Counted from the stretch's first letter, positions 36,712 to 46,345 are shown. The stretch: 64,000 bases of DNA from Actinomadura meyerae (GCF_900188445.1 NZ_FZOR01000002.1:124001-188000), one strand, 5' to 3'. The notes: generated from the letters alone by a model not told the origin. Numbers and translations: made by a program.

Positions 36712-38076
36712 CTAGCGCCAGGGGCCGGTGACCGCGAACGTCGTGCCCGGCTCGTAGACGTTGACGAACATCGTCCGCCGGTCGGGGGAGAACGTGACCC
36801 CGGCGAACTCGCCCCATGCGGGCTCGTCCTTCGTGCCGGTGTTCTGCCTGTTCCGCGCCATCGCGTAGACCGTCCGGCTGCGGGACACGCCGAACACGTG
36901 CTGGGCGCCGTCGCCGTCCTCGCAGACCATGAGGCCGCCCTGCGGCGCCAGGCAGATGTTGTCGGGCGACTCGCCGGGCTTCTGGACGTCCGTGCCGGGG
37001 CCGAACACGATGACGAGGGTGAGCCGACGGTGCCGCGGCTCGTACGACCACACTTGCCCGAAGTGGTCGGCGCGGGAGCCGTCCGCCGTCTTGGCGAAGC
37101 TCGACACGAAGTAGACGCGGTCGCCGCCCCAGTAGCAGCCCTCCAGCTTCTGGGCGTGGGTGATGCCGCCGGAGCCGAAGTCCTGGAACCGGATCGGCGT
37201 CTCCTTGGCCAGCGGGTCGGGCACCTTCTTCCACTCGACATGCTCGAACACGGTGCCGGGCTCCTGCACGACCGACAGGTCCGGGACGCCGGGGACGCTC
37301 AGCGCCTCCAGCCGCCCGCCGGCCCGCAGGCTGCCGAACCCGCCGCCCGGCCGCTTCGGCAGGAACCGGTAGAACAGCCCGAACGGCTTCTCGAACGCGT
37401 CCTCGGTCTCGTAGACGGTGCCGTCGCGCGGGTCGACGGCGATCGCCTCGTGCTGGAAGCGCCCCATGGCCGCCAGCGGCTCCGGGACCGTCCGGTCCCG
37501 CCGGTACGGGTCGACCTCGAAGATGAACCCGTGGTCCTTGGTGTAGCCGTTGGTGCCGGCCTTGTCCTCGGTCTCCTCGCAGGTCAGCCAGGTGTGCCAC
37601 GGGGTCGGACCGCCCGCGCAGTTGACGGCCGTCCCGGCGATGGCGACGCGCTCGGTGTGCACCCGCCCCGCGCCGTCGACCTCCAGCGCGGTGCATCCGC
37701 CGAGGCCCTCGGGGTCGTAGGTGACGCCCTCGACCGGCGGCACCCGGTGCGCGGCGTCCGGCCGGTTCTCGTGGTTGCGGACGAGCCACGTCCGGCCGCG
37801 TCCGGGGAAGGCGGCCATGCCGTCGCAGTGGCTCGGCACCGGGCCCTCCCCCGAGCGCAGCGGCTCGCCCTCCCGGGACAGGACGGTGTAGCGGAACCCG
37901 CGCGGCAGGTCGAGCAGGCCGCGCGGGTCGGGCACGAGCGGCCCGTAGCCGTCGTGGCGGCCCGGGGGCGCGGCGGCGGCGCTCCCGGCGAACAGCTGCT
38001 CCACGGCTCCGGTGAAGGCGATCCCCGCCCCCACCGCGCCCGTTCCCGCCAGGAGGCGGCGGCGCGTGACTGACAT
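36712..38076 (-). CDS. Tat-exported PhoX-like (DUF839) protein
   Basis: A 454-residue beta-propeller protein of the PhoX/DUF839 family, which includes calcium- and iron-dependent alkaline phosphatases. The N-terminus VTRRRLLAGTGAVGAGIAFTGAV is a twin-arginine signal (RRRLL variant). Family motifs follow: WLVRNHENRP, GTAVNCAGGPTPWHTWLTCEET, GRFQHEAIAVDP, VYETEDAF, and near the C-terminus CLAPQGGLMVCEDGDG. The ATG at 38076 has GAGGGAG about nine bases upstream. Phosphatase activity is inferred; some DUF839 proteins have no known substrate. No pho box was recognised. Confidence 0.85.
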   Translation of the reverse strand: MSVTRRRLLAGTGAVGAGIAFTGAVEQLFAGSAAAAPPGRHDGYGPLVPDPRGLLDLPRGFRYTVLSREGEPLRSGEGPVPSHCDGMAAFPGRGRTWLVRNHENRPDAAHRVPPVEGVTYDPEGLGGCTALEVDGAGRVHTERVAIAGTAVNCAGGPTPWHTWLTCEETEDKAGTNGYTKDHGFIFEVDPYRRDRTVPEPLAAMGRFQHEAIAVDPRDGTVYETEDAFEKPFGLFYRFLPKRPGGGFGSLRAGGRLEALSVPGVPDLSVVQEPGTVFEHVEWKKVPDPLAKETPIRFQDFGSGGITHAQKLEGCYWGGDRVYFVSSFAKTADGSRADHFGQVWSYEPRHRRLTLVIVFGPGTDVQKPGESPDNICLAPQGGLMVCEDGDGAQHVFGVSRSRTVYAMARNRQNTGTKDEPAWGEFAGVTFSPDRRTMFVNVYEPGTTFAVTGPWR

Positions 38077-38314
38077 GGATGCACACTCCCTCTCGAACGG
38101 TCGGCTCGGCTCGAACGACCGGCTGATCTCGATCAATGGGCTGATCTCGGACGATCGGCCGGTCTGGCACGATCAAGAACCCTCCGCTCCGTTGTAACAC
38201 GCGTCACACGGGACGGATATGGCACACCTCGACAGGGCGTGTCCGGCGCGGCGGGCGCGGCGCGCCGTCCCGCCGGTGATCGGAATTGTCCGTCGTGGCC
38301 GCGAATATTGAGCG

Positions 38315-40534
38315 ATGACCGACACTCCCCGCGTCGAAGACGCCGCCGAGAGCGACCTGCCCCGCCTGCTCGTCGAACCGCCGTGGACCCGCCGGACGGC
38401 CCGGAGCACGGAGCCGATCGTCATCACGGGCCTGAAGCGGCCCAAGACCCCGGCCGCCGAGTCATGGCCTCCCGGGCTGCGCGAGGAGTGGCTCAACGCG
38501 GCGGACGGCTACCAGCAGTCGTACGCGCCGCTCCCGGCCGACACCGACTGGGCGGCGGTGGCCGAGCACTACCGCAGCGGAGCCGCCCTGGAGGAGCGGC
38601 GAGGCGGGGACCGGGCCCGCAGGTACTACCGGCTGGTGATGGACGGTCCCGGCGACCTCGCCGAGGAGCTGCTCGCCGACGAGCGCTACTACGGCGACTG
38701 GTCCGGCTGGGTGTACCTGCTCCGGCTCAAGCACTTCGCCGCCCGGCGCGGTCTCGCCGCCCGCCGGCTGATCCTGCGGGCGACCAAGAAGCACCTCTCG
38801 GCCGCGGAGGCCCTCATCCCGTTCGTGGACGACGCCACCGCGCAGGTGATGATCAACGCGCTCGGCCAGGTCGACGAGGCCGCGCGGTTCTGGTTCGGGT
38901 GGCACGGCCCGGCGGCGGCGCCATTCGTCGTCCCGGAGGCGCTGCGCAAGCCGGGGCCCAAGCGCACGAAGGCCGAGCAGGCCCTCGCACTGATCGCCCG
39001 GGAGCACGGCGGCGACCGCGTCATCGAGGCGGCGCGCGCCTACGGCGAGCAGACCGCCGAGGCGATCGCGGCGCTGGGCGTGGACCCGCTCGACCAGTAC
39101 CCCGACGAGCTGCCGGAATGGGACGAGGACCGGGTCCGCGAGCAGCTCCCCCGGCTGCTGCTGCGCGGCCGGGAGCGGGCGCTGCCCGTGTCCGCCGCCC
39201 GGCACTTCGTCACGATGCTGCTGATCTCCACGCCGAAGGACCCGTATCCGGGCTGCGAGCAGGTCATCGAGATCTGCGATCCCGGCTCCCTCGCCGAGTT
39301 CGCCTGGGCGCTCTGGGCGGCCGAGCGCGGCGGCGGGCTGTGGGCCGCGCCCGGCGCCCAGTACGCGCTGCGGCGGCTCGGCGACGCCGGAACGGCCGCG
39401 CGCCTCGCGGGCCGGATGGCCCGCTGGGACAACTACTTCACCTGGACGTTCAAGGGCTTCCAGGCGCTCGACGTGCTCATGGAGATCGACGCGCCCGCCG
39501 ACGACAAGCTCCGGCACCTCGACCGCATCGTCCGCCGCGGCGCCGACGCCAAGCACCTGGGGCCGCGGGCGCAGAGGCTGCTGAACCGCGCCGCCGAGGA
39601 GCGCGGGCTGTCGCCCGAGCAGCTCGCCGACCGGCTCGTCCCCGACCTCGGCCTGGACGCGGACGGCTCGCTCGTCCTCGACTACGGCCGGCGCCGGTTC
39701 CGCGTCGGGTTCGACGAGCAGCTCAAGCCCTACGTCACCGACGAGGACGGCAAGCCGCGCAGGACGCTGCCGAAGCCGGGCGCCAAGGACGACGAGGCGC
39801 TCGCCCCCGCCGCGTACGCGCGCTTCGCCGAGCTGAAGAAGGAGGCCCGCGCCACCGCCGCCGACCAGATCAGGCGGCTGGAGGCGGCGATGGTGGCCGG
39901 ACGGTCCTGGTCGGCGGAGGAGTTCGGCTCCCTCCTCGCCGGGCACCCGCTGCTGCGGCACATCGTCCGCCGCCTGGTGTGGTCGGCGGGCGAGGACGCG
40001 TTCCGGGTCGCCGAGGACGGCACGCTCGCCGACGTCCACGACGACGCGTACGTCCTGCCGCCGGAGGCCCGCGTGACGCTGCCGCATCCCGTCCGGCTCG
40101 GTGAGAAGCCCGTCGCGGCATGGGCGGAGGTGTTCGCCGACTACGAGATCCTGCAGCCGTTCCCGCAGCTCGGCCGTACCGTCCACACCCTTGCGGACGA
40201 CGAGCGCACCGCGAGCCGCCTCACCCGTTTCGAGGGGTGCACCGCACATTTCGGCAGGTTCATCGACATGACGTCGCGCGGCTGGAAGCTGGGCGAGAAG
40301 GAGACCGGCGGGTTCCGCCGGCAGGTGAACCTCATGACCCCGGAGGGCCGGCACCTCATGGTCGCGATCGAGCCCGGCATCCGCGTCGTCACCCCCGAGG
40401 AGTTCGCGGAGCAGACGATCGAGCGGGTCATGCTCTTGACCGGGCCCTACTCGGGCTCGCAGGTCCCGTTCGGCGAGCTCGACCCGGTCACCGTGTCGGA
40501 GGCGCTGGCCGAACTGACCCGCCTCACCGGCTGA
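38315..40534 (+). CDS. DUF4132 domain protein
   Basis: A 739-residue cytoplasmic protein. The C-terminal 300 residues match DUF4132 (ELKKEARATAADQIRRLEAAMV, FGSLLAGHPLLRHIVRRLVW, FADYEILQPFPQLGRTVH, GGFRRQVNLMT), a family sometimes called MolR-like and fused to WGR domains in other bacteria. The N-terminal 430 residues are Ala/Arg-rich helices that look like HEAT-type repeats. Function unknown. The ATG at 38315 has GAATAT six bases upstream as a possible -10. The gene ends in a tandem repeat array (40523-40593). Confidence 0.8.
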   Translation: MTDTPRVEDAAESDLPRLLVEPPWTRRTARSTEPIVITGLKRPKTPAAESWPPGLREEWLNAADGYQQSYAPLPADTDWAAVAEHYRSGAALEERRGGDRARRYYRLVMDGPGDLAEELLADERYYGDWSGWVYLLRLKHFAARRGLAARRLILRATKKHLSAAEALIPFVDDATAQVMINALGQVDEAARFWFGWHGPAAAPFVVPEALRKPGPKRTKAEQALALIAREHGGDRVIEAARAYGEQTAEAIAALGVDPLDQYPDELPEWDEDRVREQLPRLLLRGRERALPVSAARHFVTMLLISTPKDPYPGCEQVIEICDPGSLAEFAWALWAAERGGGLWAAPGAQYALRRLGDAGTAARLAGRMARWDNYFTWTFKGFQALDVLMEIDAPADDKLRHLDRIVRRGADAKHLGPRAQRLLNRAAEERGLSPEQLADRLVPDLGLDADGSLVLDYGRRRFRVGFDEQLKPYVTDEDGKPRRTLPKPGAKDDEALAPAAYARFAELKKEARATAADQIRRLEAAMVAGRSWSAEEFGSLLAGHPLLRHIVRRLVWSAGEDAFRVAEDGTLADVHDDAYVLPPEARVTLPHPVRLGEKPVAAWAEVFADYEILQPFPQLGRTVHTLADDERTASRLTRFEGCTAHFGRFIDMTSRGWKLGEKETGGFRRQVNLMTPEGRHLMVAIEPGIRVVTPEEFAEQTIERVMLLTGPYSGSQVPFGELDPVTVSEALAELTRLTG

Positions 40535-40593
40535 CCCTGCTCACCGGCCGGACCCCGCTCACCGGCCGGACCCTGCTCACCGGCCGGACCCTG
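40523..40593 (+). repeat. 18-bp tandem repeats across the DUF4132 stop
   Basis: Four copies of CTCACCGGCCGGACCCTG: the first is 17 bp and divergent and contains the stop codon of the DUF4132 gene, the next differs at one base, and the last two are identical. No coding role beyond the stop. Confidence 0.85.
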
Positions 40594-40636
40594 CTCACCT
40601 GCTCGGGCCGGGCCACCTGCCGGTCGAGCGGCTCAC

Positions 40637-40666
40637 CCTGCCGTCCACCGATCGGTGGACGGCAGG
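40637..40666. promoter_or_regulatory. 30-bp perfect palindrome upstream of the MMPL gene
   Basis: Arms CCTGCCGTCCACCGA and TCGGTGGACGGCAGG with no spacer. It lies 54 bp before the MMPL start and about 100 bp after the DUF4132 stop. It could be an operator for a dimeric repressor or a terminator stem; no T-run follows. Confidence 0.6.
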
Positions 40667-40719
40667 TTCAACCGGTCGAGGCTCATGCGGGAGGGGGTAC
40701 CTCGACCAGGCTCTTTCCC

Positions 40720-42876
40720 ATGACAGATCTCCCTGTACGCATGGCCCGGTGGAGCGCCGGGCACCCGTGGCGCGGCATCGCCGCCTGGTTCCTGTTCGTG
40801 GCGCTGTGCCTCGGCGCCGGAGCCTCGATCGGCGGGCACGCCGCGACGACCGAGGACTTCTGGATCGGCGAGGCCGGACGGGCGGAGGCCATGGCCACCG
40901 AGGGCGGGCTCCAGCAGCGGCCCGTCGAGCACGTCCTGATCACCGGCCGGGGGCCGGCGGCCGACGCGGCGGCGCGGGACGCCGCCGCGCGGATGAGGGC
41001 GCTGCCCGAGGTCGCGTCGGTGTCCGCGCCCGTGCGCTCGGCCGACGGCGCGGCGGTCCGGGTCGACGTGACCTTGAAGGGCCCCGAGCTCGAAGGCAAG
41101 GAGCACGTCGAACCGCTGCTCGCGCAGACGGCCGCGGTGCGGGCCGCCCACCCCGGGGTGAGGGTGGAGGAGGCGGGCGGGCCGTCCATCAGCAAGGGCG
41201 TCGGCGAGCTGCGGAGCGACGACCTCGCCCGCACGGAGGTGATCGCCATTCCGATCACGCTGCTCACGCTGCTGGTGGTGTTCGGCTCCTTCGCGGTCGC
41301 CGTGGTGCCCGTGGTGCTCGCGCTGTCCTCGATCGCGGCGGCGATCGGCCTGTCGATGCTCGCCTCGCACGCCTTCCCGGACGCCGGGATCGGCGCCAGC
41401 ATCATCCTGCTGATCGGCATGGCCGTCGGCGTCGACTACACGCTGTTCTACCTGAAGCGCGAGCGTGAGGAGCGGGCGCGCTCGGGCGGCCGGCTCAGCG
41501 CGCGGGCGACGGTGGAGCTCGCGGCGGCGACGTCCGGGCGCGCCGTGGTGGTGTCGGGGCTGGCGGTCGCCGTGTCCAGCGCGACGCTGTACCTGGCGGA
41601 CGACGTCATCTTCTCCTCCATCGCGACCGCCGCGATCGTGGTCACGCTGGTCGCGGTGGTCAGCTCGCTGACCGTCCTGCCCGCGGTGCTGGCGAAGCTC
41701 GGCGCCTGGGCGGAGCGCCGGGCGGTGCGGCGCGGACGCGCGCCGAAGGCACCGAAGATCGGCACCGGCCGGATCACCAGGGCGATGCTGCGCCCCACGG
41801 GCCGGCACCCCGCCGCCACGCTGGCCGTGTCGGTGCTCGCCATGCTCGCGCTGGCCGCACCGCTGCTGACCCTCGACCTGACCGACATGGGCCGCGACAG
41901 CCATCCCCGCGAGATCGCCGCCATGCGCGTCTACGACCGGCTCAACGCGGCCTTTCCCGAGCTGAAGGCCACCCACCAGATCGTCGTGAAGACCGGGGCG
42001 GGACGCACCGCCGAGGCGCGGGCGGCCCTGGCCGACCTGGCGCGGCGCGCCGAGCGCGACCCGCTGCTCGCCGGGACGTCCGAGCTGCGCACCTCGCCGG
42101 ACGGGCGGATCAGCGTCCTCGAACTGGCGGTCCCGCACCACGCGAGCACCCGCGAGGCGCAGCGCTCCCTGGAGCGCGTGCGGGACGAGTACGTCCCGGC
42201 GGCGACCGGGCGGCTGGACGCCGAGACCGCCGTGACCGGCGACGTGGCCCGCTACGCCGACTACCCGGAGCACCAGAAGCACAAGCTGCCGCTCATCATC
42301 GGGGCCCTGCTGCTCGTCACCTTCGCGATGACGGTGTGGGCGTTCCGCTCGGTGGTCCTCGGCCTGGTCGGCGTGCTGCTGAACCTGCTGTCGGCGGGAG
42401 CGGCGCTCGGCCTGCTCACCGCGGTCTTCCAGGGGACGTGGGCCGAGGGGCTGCTCGGCTTCACCTCCACCGGCTCGATCGGCTCCCGCGTCCCGCTGCT
42501 GCTGCTCGTCATCCTGTTCGGCCTGTCGATGGACTACCAGGTGTTCGTGATCAGCCGGATCCGCGAGGCCGTGCTGCGCGGCGTCCCGACCCGGCAGGCC
42601 GTGCTGGACGGGATCGGAGGCTCCGCGAGCGTCGTGACCAGCGCCGCGTTCGTCATGGTGACGGTGTTCGCCAGCTTCGTCCCGCTGCACATCATGGAGA
42701 TGAAGCAGATGGGTTTCGCGCTCGCGGTCGCCGTCCTGCTCGACGCCGCCGTCATCCGCATCATGGTGCTGCCCGCGCTGATGCTGCTGCTCGGGGACCG
42801 CTGCTGGTGGCCCGCGCGGGGCCCCCGGCGGGCCCGGGACGGCGGCGCCGAGCGGATCCCGCAGGCCATAGGCTGA
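40720..42876 (+). CDS. MMPL family (RND-type) transporter
   Basis: A 718-residue inner-membrane transporter with the duplicated RND layout: one helix near residue 20, a large periplasmic loop, then helices 2-6 (IPITLLTLLVVFGSFAVAVV; GASIILLIGMAVGVDYTLFYLKR, with the conserved charged GVDYTLF motif), and the same in the second half (SRVPLLLLVILFGLSMDYQVFVISRIRE). These proteins move lipids or drugs using the proton gradient. The ATG at 40720 has only a weak ribosome site; an in-frame ATG at 40741 is an alternative. It is followed after 5 bp by a sensor kinase, so the transporter and its two-component system form one operon. Confidence 0.9.
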   Translation: MTDLPVRMARWSAGHPWRGIAAWFLFVALCLGAGASIGGHAATTEDFWIGEAGRAEAMATEGGLQQRPVEHVLITGRGPAADAAARDAAARMRALPEVASVSAPVRSADGAAVRVDVTLKGPELEGKEHVEPLLAQTAAVRAAHPGVRVEEAGGPSISKGVGELRSDDLARTEVIAIPITLLTLLVVFGSFAVAVVPVVLALSSIAAAIGLSMLASHAFPDAGIGASIILLIGMAVGVDYTLFYLKREREERARSGGRLSARATVELAAATSGRAVVVSGLAVAVSSATLYLADDVIFSSIATAAIVVTLVAVVSSLTVLPAVLAKLGAWAERRAVRRGRAPKAPKIGTGRITRAMLRPTGRHPAATLAVSVLAMLALAAPLLTLDLTDMGRDSHPREIAAMRVYDRLNAAFPELKATHQIVVKTGAGRTAEARAALADLARRAERDPLLAGTSELRTSPDGRISVLELAVPHHASTREAQRSLERVRDEYVPAATGRLDAETAVTGDVARYADYPEHQKHKLPLIIGALLLVTFAMTVWAFRSVVLGLVGVLLNLLSAGAALGLLTAVFQGTWAEGLLGFTSTGSIGSRVPLLLLVILFGLSMDYQVFVISRIREAVLRGVPTRQAVLDGIGGSASVVTSAAFVMVTVFASFVPLHIMEMKQMGFALAVAVLLDAAVIRIMVLPALMLLLGDRCWWPARGPRRARDGGAERIPQAIG

Positions 42877-42881
42877 CCGGC

Positions 42882-44057
42882 ATGCCGATGCCGCAACCCG
42901 GCGAAAGCCCCCAGGTGCGCGCGCTCCGCCGCTGGTACGTCGCCGCCTGGGTGCTCCTCGGACTGGTCCCGCCCGGCATCGCCGTGTGGGACCAGCCCGA
43001 CGGGACGCGGTCCGCGACGCTGGCGCTGCTGTCGGTGCTGGCGCTGTGCTACCCCGTCACCGGGACGTTCCCCGGCGACCCCGTCCTGCGCCGGACCGCG
43101 TTCCTCGGCGCGCTCATCGCCGGGATCGGCGCCGTCTCCTACGCGATGGGCGGCGCCGCATCCCTGCTCATCGCGTCGCTCCCGCACTTCTGGATCTTCG
43201 CGGGGAGCCCGCGCCGCGCGGTCGTCCTCAGCGGCGCCGCCACGGCGGCCGCGGTGGCGGGCGGCGCCGCCCGGTCGGTCCCGGACGGCCCGCCGCTGAC
43301 CGGCAACGCGGTCGCCGCCCTCATCGGGTACGCGGCGGGCGTCCTGCTCGGGCTGTGGATGCACCGGGTCGTGGGGCGGCACGACGAGCGCGCCCGCGCC
43401 CTCGCCGCCGACCTGGCCGACGCCGAGCGGCGGCTCGCCGAGGCGCAGCGCCGGCAGGGCGCCGCCGACGAGCGGGAGCGCCTCGCCCGCGAGATCCACG
43501 ACACGCTCGCGCAGGGCCTGGCGTCCATCGTCGTGCTGGCGGAGGCGGCCCGGGACGGCCTCGCCACCGACCCGGCCGGGAGCGCCCGGCAGCTCACCTC
43601 CATCGAGCGGACCGCGCGGGAGAACCTCGCCGAGGCGCGCGTCCTCGTCGGGGCGGCGGCGCGGGGCGAGGTGGCCCCCGCGTCCATCGCCCGGACGCTG
43701 CGCCGCACCCTCGACCGGTTCGCCGAGGACACCGGGCTCGCCGTCACCGCCGAGCTCCCGGACGTCGACTGCGACCAGACCACCCGCATCGCGCTGCTGC
43801 GCTGCACCCAGGAGTCGCTCGCCAACGTCCGCAAGCACGCCGCCGCGTCCGCGGTCGGGGTCGTCCTGGAGCGGCGCCCGCACGGCGTCGAACTGGAGAT
43901 CACCGACGACGGGCGCGGGTTCGCGGTCGGCGCGGCCCGCGGCTTCGGCCTGGACGGCATGCGCCGCCGGCTCGCCGAGCTCGGCGGCGAGCTCACCGTC
44001 ACCAGCTCCCCCGGCGACGGCACCCGCGTCTTCGCCACGATCCCCCTGAAGGCATGA
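42882..44057 (+). CDS. NarL/DesK-type sensor histidine kinase
   Basis: A 391-residue membrane histidine kinase. Four or five N-terminal helices (AAWVLLGLVPPGIAVW; LALLSVLALCYPVTG; FLGALIAGIGAVSYAMG; AAALIGYAAGVLLGLWM) make up residues 15-155. Then the HisKA_3 box RERLAREIHDTLAQGLASIVVL with the phospho-His near residue 206, and the ATPase domain with N-box SLANVRKHAAAS and GGRGF-type box DDGRGFAVGAARGFGLDGM. It starts 5 bp after the MMPL stop and is 1 bp from its response regulator. The signal sensed is unknown, perhaps a membrane-active compound exported by the MMPL protein. Confidence 0.92.
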   Translation: MPMPQPGESPQVRALRRWYVAAWVLLGLVPPGIAVWDQPDGTRSATLALLSVLALCYPVTGTFPGDPVLRRTAFLGALIAGIGAVSYAMGGAASLLIASLPHFWIFAGSPRRAVVLSGAATAAAVAGGAARSVPDGPPLTGNAVAALIGYAAGVLLGLWMHRVVGRHDERARALAADLADAERRLAEAQRRQGAADERERLAREIHDTLAQGLASIVVLAEAARDGLATDPAGSARQLTSIERTARENLAEARVLVGAAARGEVAPASIARTLRRTLDRFAEDTGLAVTAELPDVDCDQTTRIALLRCTQESLANVRKHAAASAVGVVLERRPHGVELEITDDGRGFAVGAARGFGLDGMRRRLAELGGELTVTSSPGDGTRVFATIPLKA

Positions 44058-44058
44058 C

Positions 44059-44691
44059 ATGACCGGCAGGCTGCGCGTCATCGTGGTAGACGACCATACG
44101 GTCATGCGCGCGGGAGTGGTCGCGCTGCTGGCCGCCGAGCCCACCATCGAGATCGTCGGCGAGGCCGGCGACGGCCGCGAGGCGGTCGCGCTCGCCGAGC
44201 GGCTGCGGCCCGACGTCGCCCTGCTCGACCTGCGGATGCCGGTGCTGGACGGCGTCGCCGCCACCGCCGGGATCATCCGGTCCGGTACCCGGGTCCTCGT
44301 CCTCACCACCTACGACACCGACACCGAGATCGAGCGGGCGATCGAGGCCGGCGCCATCGGCTACCTGCTGAAGGACACCACCCGGGAGCAGCTCGTCGAC
44401 GCGGTCCGCGCCGCCGCGCGGGGCGAGACGGTGCTCGCCCCGCGCGTCGCGGAGAAGCTCGTCGCCCGGATGCGCCGCCCCGAGCCGGCCGCGCTGACCG
44501 CCCGGGAGATCGACGTGCTGCGGGCGGTCGCCGACGGCCTGTCCAACGCCGAGATCGGCAGGCGGCTCGTCATCGCCGAGGCGACGGTCAAGACCCACCT
44601 CCTGCGCGTCTTCGCGAAGCTGGACGTCGGCGACCGCACCCGCGCCGTCGTGGTCGCGATGGAGCGCGGCCTCCTCGGGGACGCCCGCTAG
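44059..44691 (+). CDS. LuxR/NarL-family response regulator
   Basis: A 210-residue partner of the adjacent kinase. The receiver domain has VIVVDDHTVMRAGV, phospho-Asp near residue 55 in VALLDLRMPVLDG, and the KD motif LLKDTTREQ. The LuxR HTH is LTAREIDVLRAVADGLSNAEIGRRLVIAEATVKTHLLRVFAKL. It starts one base after the kinase stop. Likely targets are its own operon and possibly the convergent ABC exporters. Confidence 0.95.
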   Translation: MTGRLRVIVVDDHTVMRAGVVALLAAEPTIEIVGEAGDGREAVALAERLRPDVALLDLRMPVLDGVAATAGIIRSGTRVLVLTTYDTDTEIERAIEAGAIGYLLKDTTREQLVDAVRAAARGETVLAPRVAEKLVARMRRPEPAALTAREIDVLRAVADGLSNAEIGRRLVIAEATVKTHLLRVFAKLDVGDRTRAVVVAMERGLLGDAR

Positions 44692-44714
44692 CGGCGCACC
44701 CTGGCTGACGCTCG

Positions 44715-45431
44715 CTAGTCGGCGCTGGCCACCGCGAGGGTGCGCAGGCGGAACGTCGCGAGCAGCGTCCCCGCGGCGGTCACCGCGACCAGCAGCCCGA
44801 TCGCCACCGGGAGGTCGACCGTCGAGGTCACCGGCGAGGCGTCCGTCAGCGCGTCGGTGATCGACAGGCACCACTGCTGGATGGACGCCGACTTCGCGCC
44901 CGGCGCGAAGCTGCCGAGCAGCGACTCCCACACCAGCGCGTACAGCAGGCCGATCGTGACCGCGTTGCGGCTGGCGACGGCGAGCGCGACGAACACCGCG
45001 CTGTAGGCCACCCCGCCGATCAGCACGCCGACCGCGAACGCCGGCGTCAGCTGCGCGGTCGTCCCGCTGAGGACCAGGCCCGCGAGCAGCGTCGGGACGG
45101 TCGCGAACGCCGTCACCAGGATGATCGCCACGACGAGCTTCGTCAGCACGATCACCTCGCGCGGGATCGGCTTGGTCAGCACGTACATGATCTGGCCGTC
45201 GTCGATCTCCGGCCCGATCACCCCGGTGCCGGCGATCAGCGCGAGCAGCGGCAGCAGCGTCGCGAGCCCGAACTGCTGGAGCACGCCCGCGGAGACGTCC
45301 AGGTCGTCCTGCCCGGCCCAGCGCAGCACGACCGCCAGGATCAGCATGATGAGCGGCAGCCCCAGCAGGAGCAGCGCGCGCTTGCGCCCGAGCATCGCCC
45401 GGAACGTGATCATCGCAATGGTCGGGTTCAT
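44715..45431 (-). CDS. ABC-2 type permease, second exporter unit
   Basis: A 238-residue permease with six hydrophobic segments (LLLLGLPLIMLILAVVLRW; FGLATLLPLLALIAGTGVIG; LVVAIILVTAFATVPTLLAGL; FAVGVLIGGVAYSAVFVALAVA; VTIGLLYALVWESLLG; VAIGLLVAVTAAGTLLATF). EIDDGQIMYVLTKPIPREVIVLTKL is the ABC-2 loop. The start overlaps the stop of its ATPase by 4 bp (ATGA). Last gene of a four-gene exporter operon. Confidence 0.88.
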   Translation of the reverse strand: MNPTIAMITFRAMLGRKRALLLLGLPLIMLILAVVLRWAGQDDLDVSAGVLQQFGLATLLPLLALIAGTGVIGPEIDDGQIMYVLTKPIPREVIVLTKLVVAIILVTAFATVPTLLAGLVLSGTTAQLTPAFAVGVLIGGVAYSAVFVALAVASRNAVTIGLLYALVWESLLGSFAPGAKSASIQQWCLSITDALTDASPVTSTVDLPVAIGLLVAVTAAGTLLATFRLRTLAVASAD

Positions 45432-46339
45432 CGGGCCACCAGGTAGGAGAAGACACTTTCGAGGGACTCGTCCGCCGGGGAGACCTCCCAGAGCCGCACA
45501 TCGGCGTCGCGGGCGACCTGCGGCAGCAGCAGGGTGAAGCGCTGGAAGTCGACCGCCTCCACCCGCAGGCCCTTGTCGGTGAGCTGGACGCTGCGGGCCG
45601 AGCCGTCGGCGATGACCGCGGCGGCGAGGCCGCGGTCGTCGGACGAGCGGACGAGGAAGATGTGCGGCCGGTCGGTCATCAGCCGCCGGATCTTGCGGAA
45701 GTCGCCGGACGCGGCGTGCCGGCCCGCGACGATCACCTCGATGTGGCTGGCGAGCCGCTCGACCTCCTCCAGGATGTGCGAGGAGAACAGGATCGTGCGG
45801 CCCTCGTCGGCCATCCGCTGGATGAGGTCCATCAGCTGGAGGCGCTGCCGCGGGTCCATGCCGTTGAACGGCTCGTCCAGCAGCAGGACGGGCGGGTCGT
45901 GCACCAGCGCCGACGCCATCTTGATGCGCTGCTTCATGCCCTTGGAGTAGTTGCCGATCGGGCGCCCGGCGGCGTAGTCCATCTCGACGAGGCCGATGGC
46001 CCGCCGCGCGGCGGCGTCCGGATCGGGCAGCCTGTGCAGCTTCGCCATCGCCGTGATGAACTGCTCGCCGGTGAGGAAGTCGTACGCCGACTCCCGCTCG
46101 GGGACGAGCCCGAGGCTGCGGTAGGCGGACGGGTTCCGCCAGATCGGCGCCCCGTCCAGCGTGACGCTCCCCGACGACGGCGCGAGGAACCCGCCCATCA
46201 TGTGGATGAGCGTCGACTTGCCGGCGCCGTTCGGGCCGAGCAGCCCGGTCACCCCGGGCCCGACCTTCATCGACACGCCGTTGACGGCGACGACGTTCCC
46301 GTACCAGCGGGACACGTTCTCCAGAATCAACTCGCTCAT
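45428..46339 (-). CDS. ABC transporter ATP-binding protein, second exporter unit
   Basis: A 303-residue ATPase: Walker A GPNGAGKSTLIHMM near residue 38, signature NYSKGMKQRIKMASAL near 133, Walker B VLLLDEPFNGMDPRQR, H-loop SSHILEEVE. The ATG at 46339 (MSELILENVSRWYG) has AAAAGG four bases upstream; a longer frame would run through the intercistronic hairpin. It follows the first permease after 50 bp containing a 9-bp stem-loop. Confidence 0.93.
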   Translation of the reverse strand: MSELILENVSRWYGNVVAVNGVSMKVGPGVTGLLGPNGAGKSTLIHMMGGFLAPSSGSVTLDGAPIWRNPSAYRSLGLVPERESAYDFLTGEQFITAMAKLHRLPDPDAAARRAIGLVEMDYAAGRPIGNYSKGMKQRIKMASALVHDPPVLLLDEPFNGMDPRQRLQLMDLIQRMADEGRTILFSSHILEEVERLASHIEVIVAGRHAASGDFRKIRRLMTDRPHIFLVRSSDDRGLAAAVIADGSARSVQLTDKGLRVEAVDFQRFTLLLPQVARDADVRLWEVSPADESLESVFSYLVAR

Positions 46340-46345
46340 ACCTTT

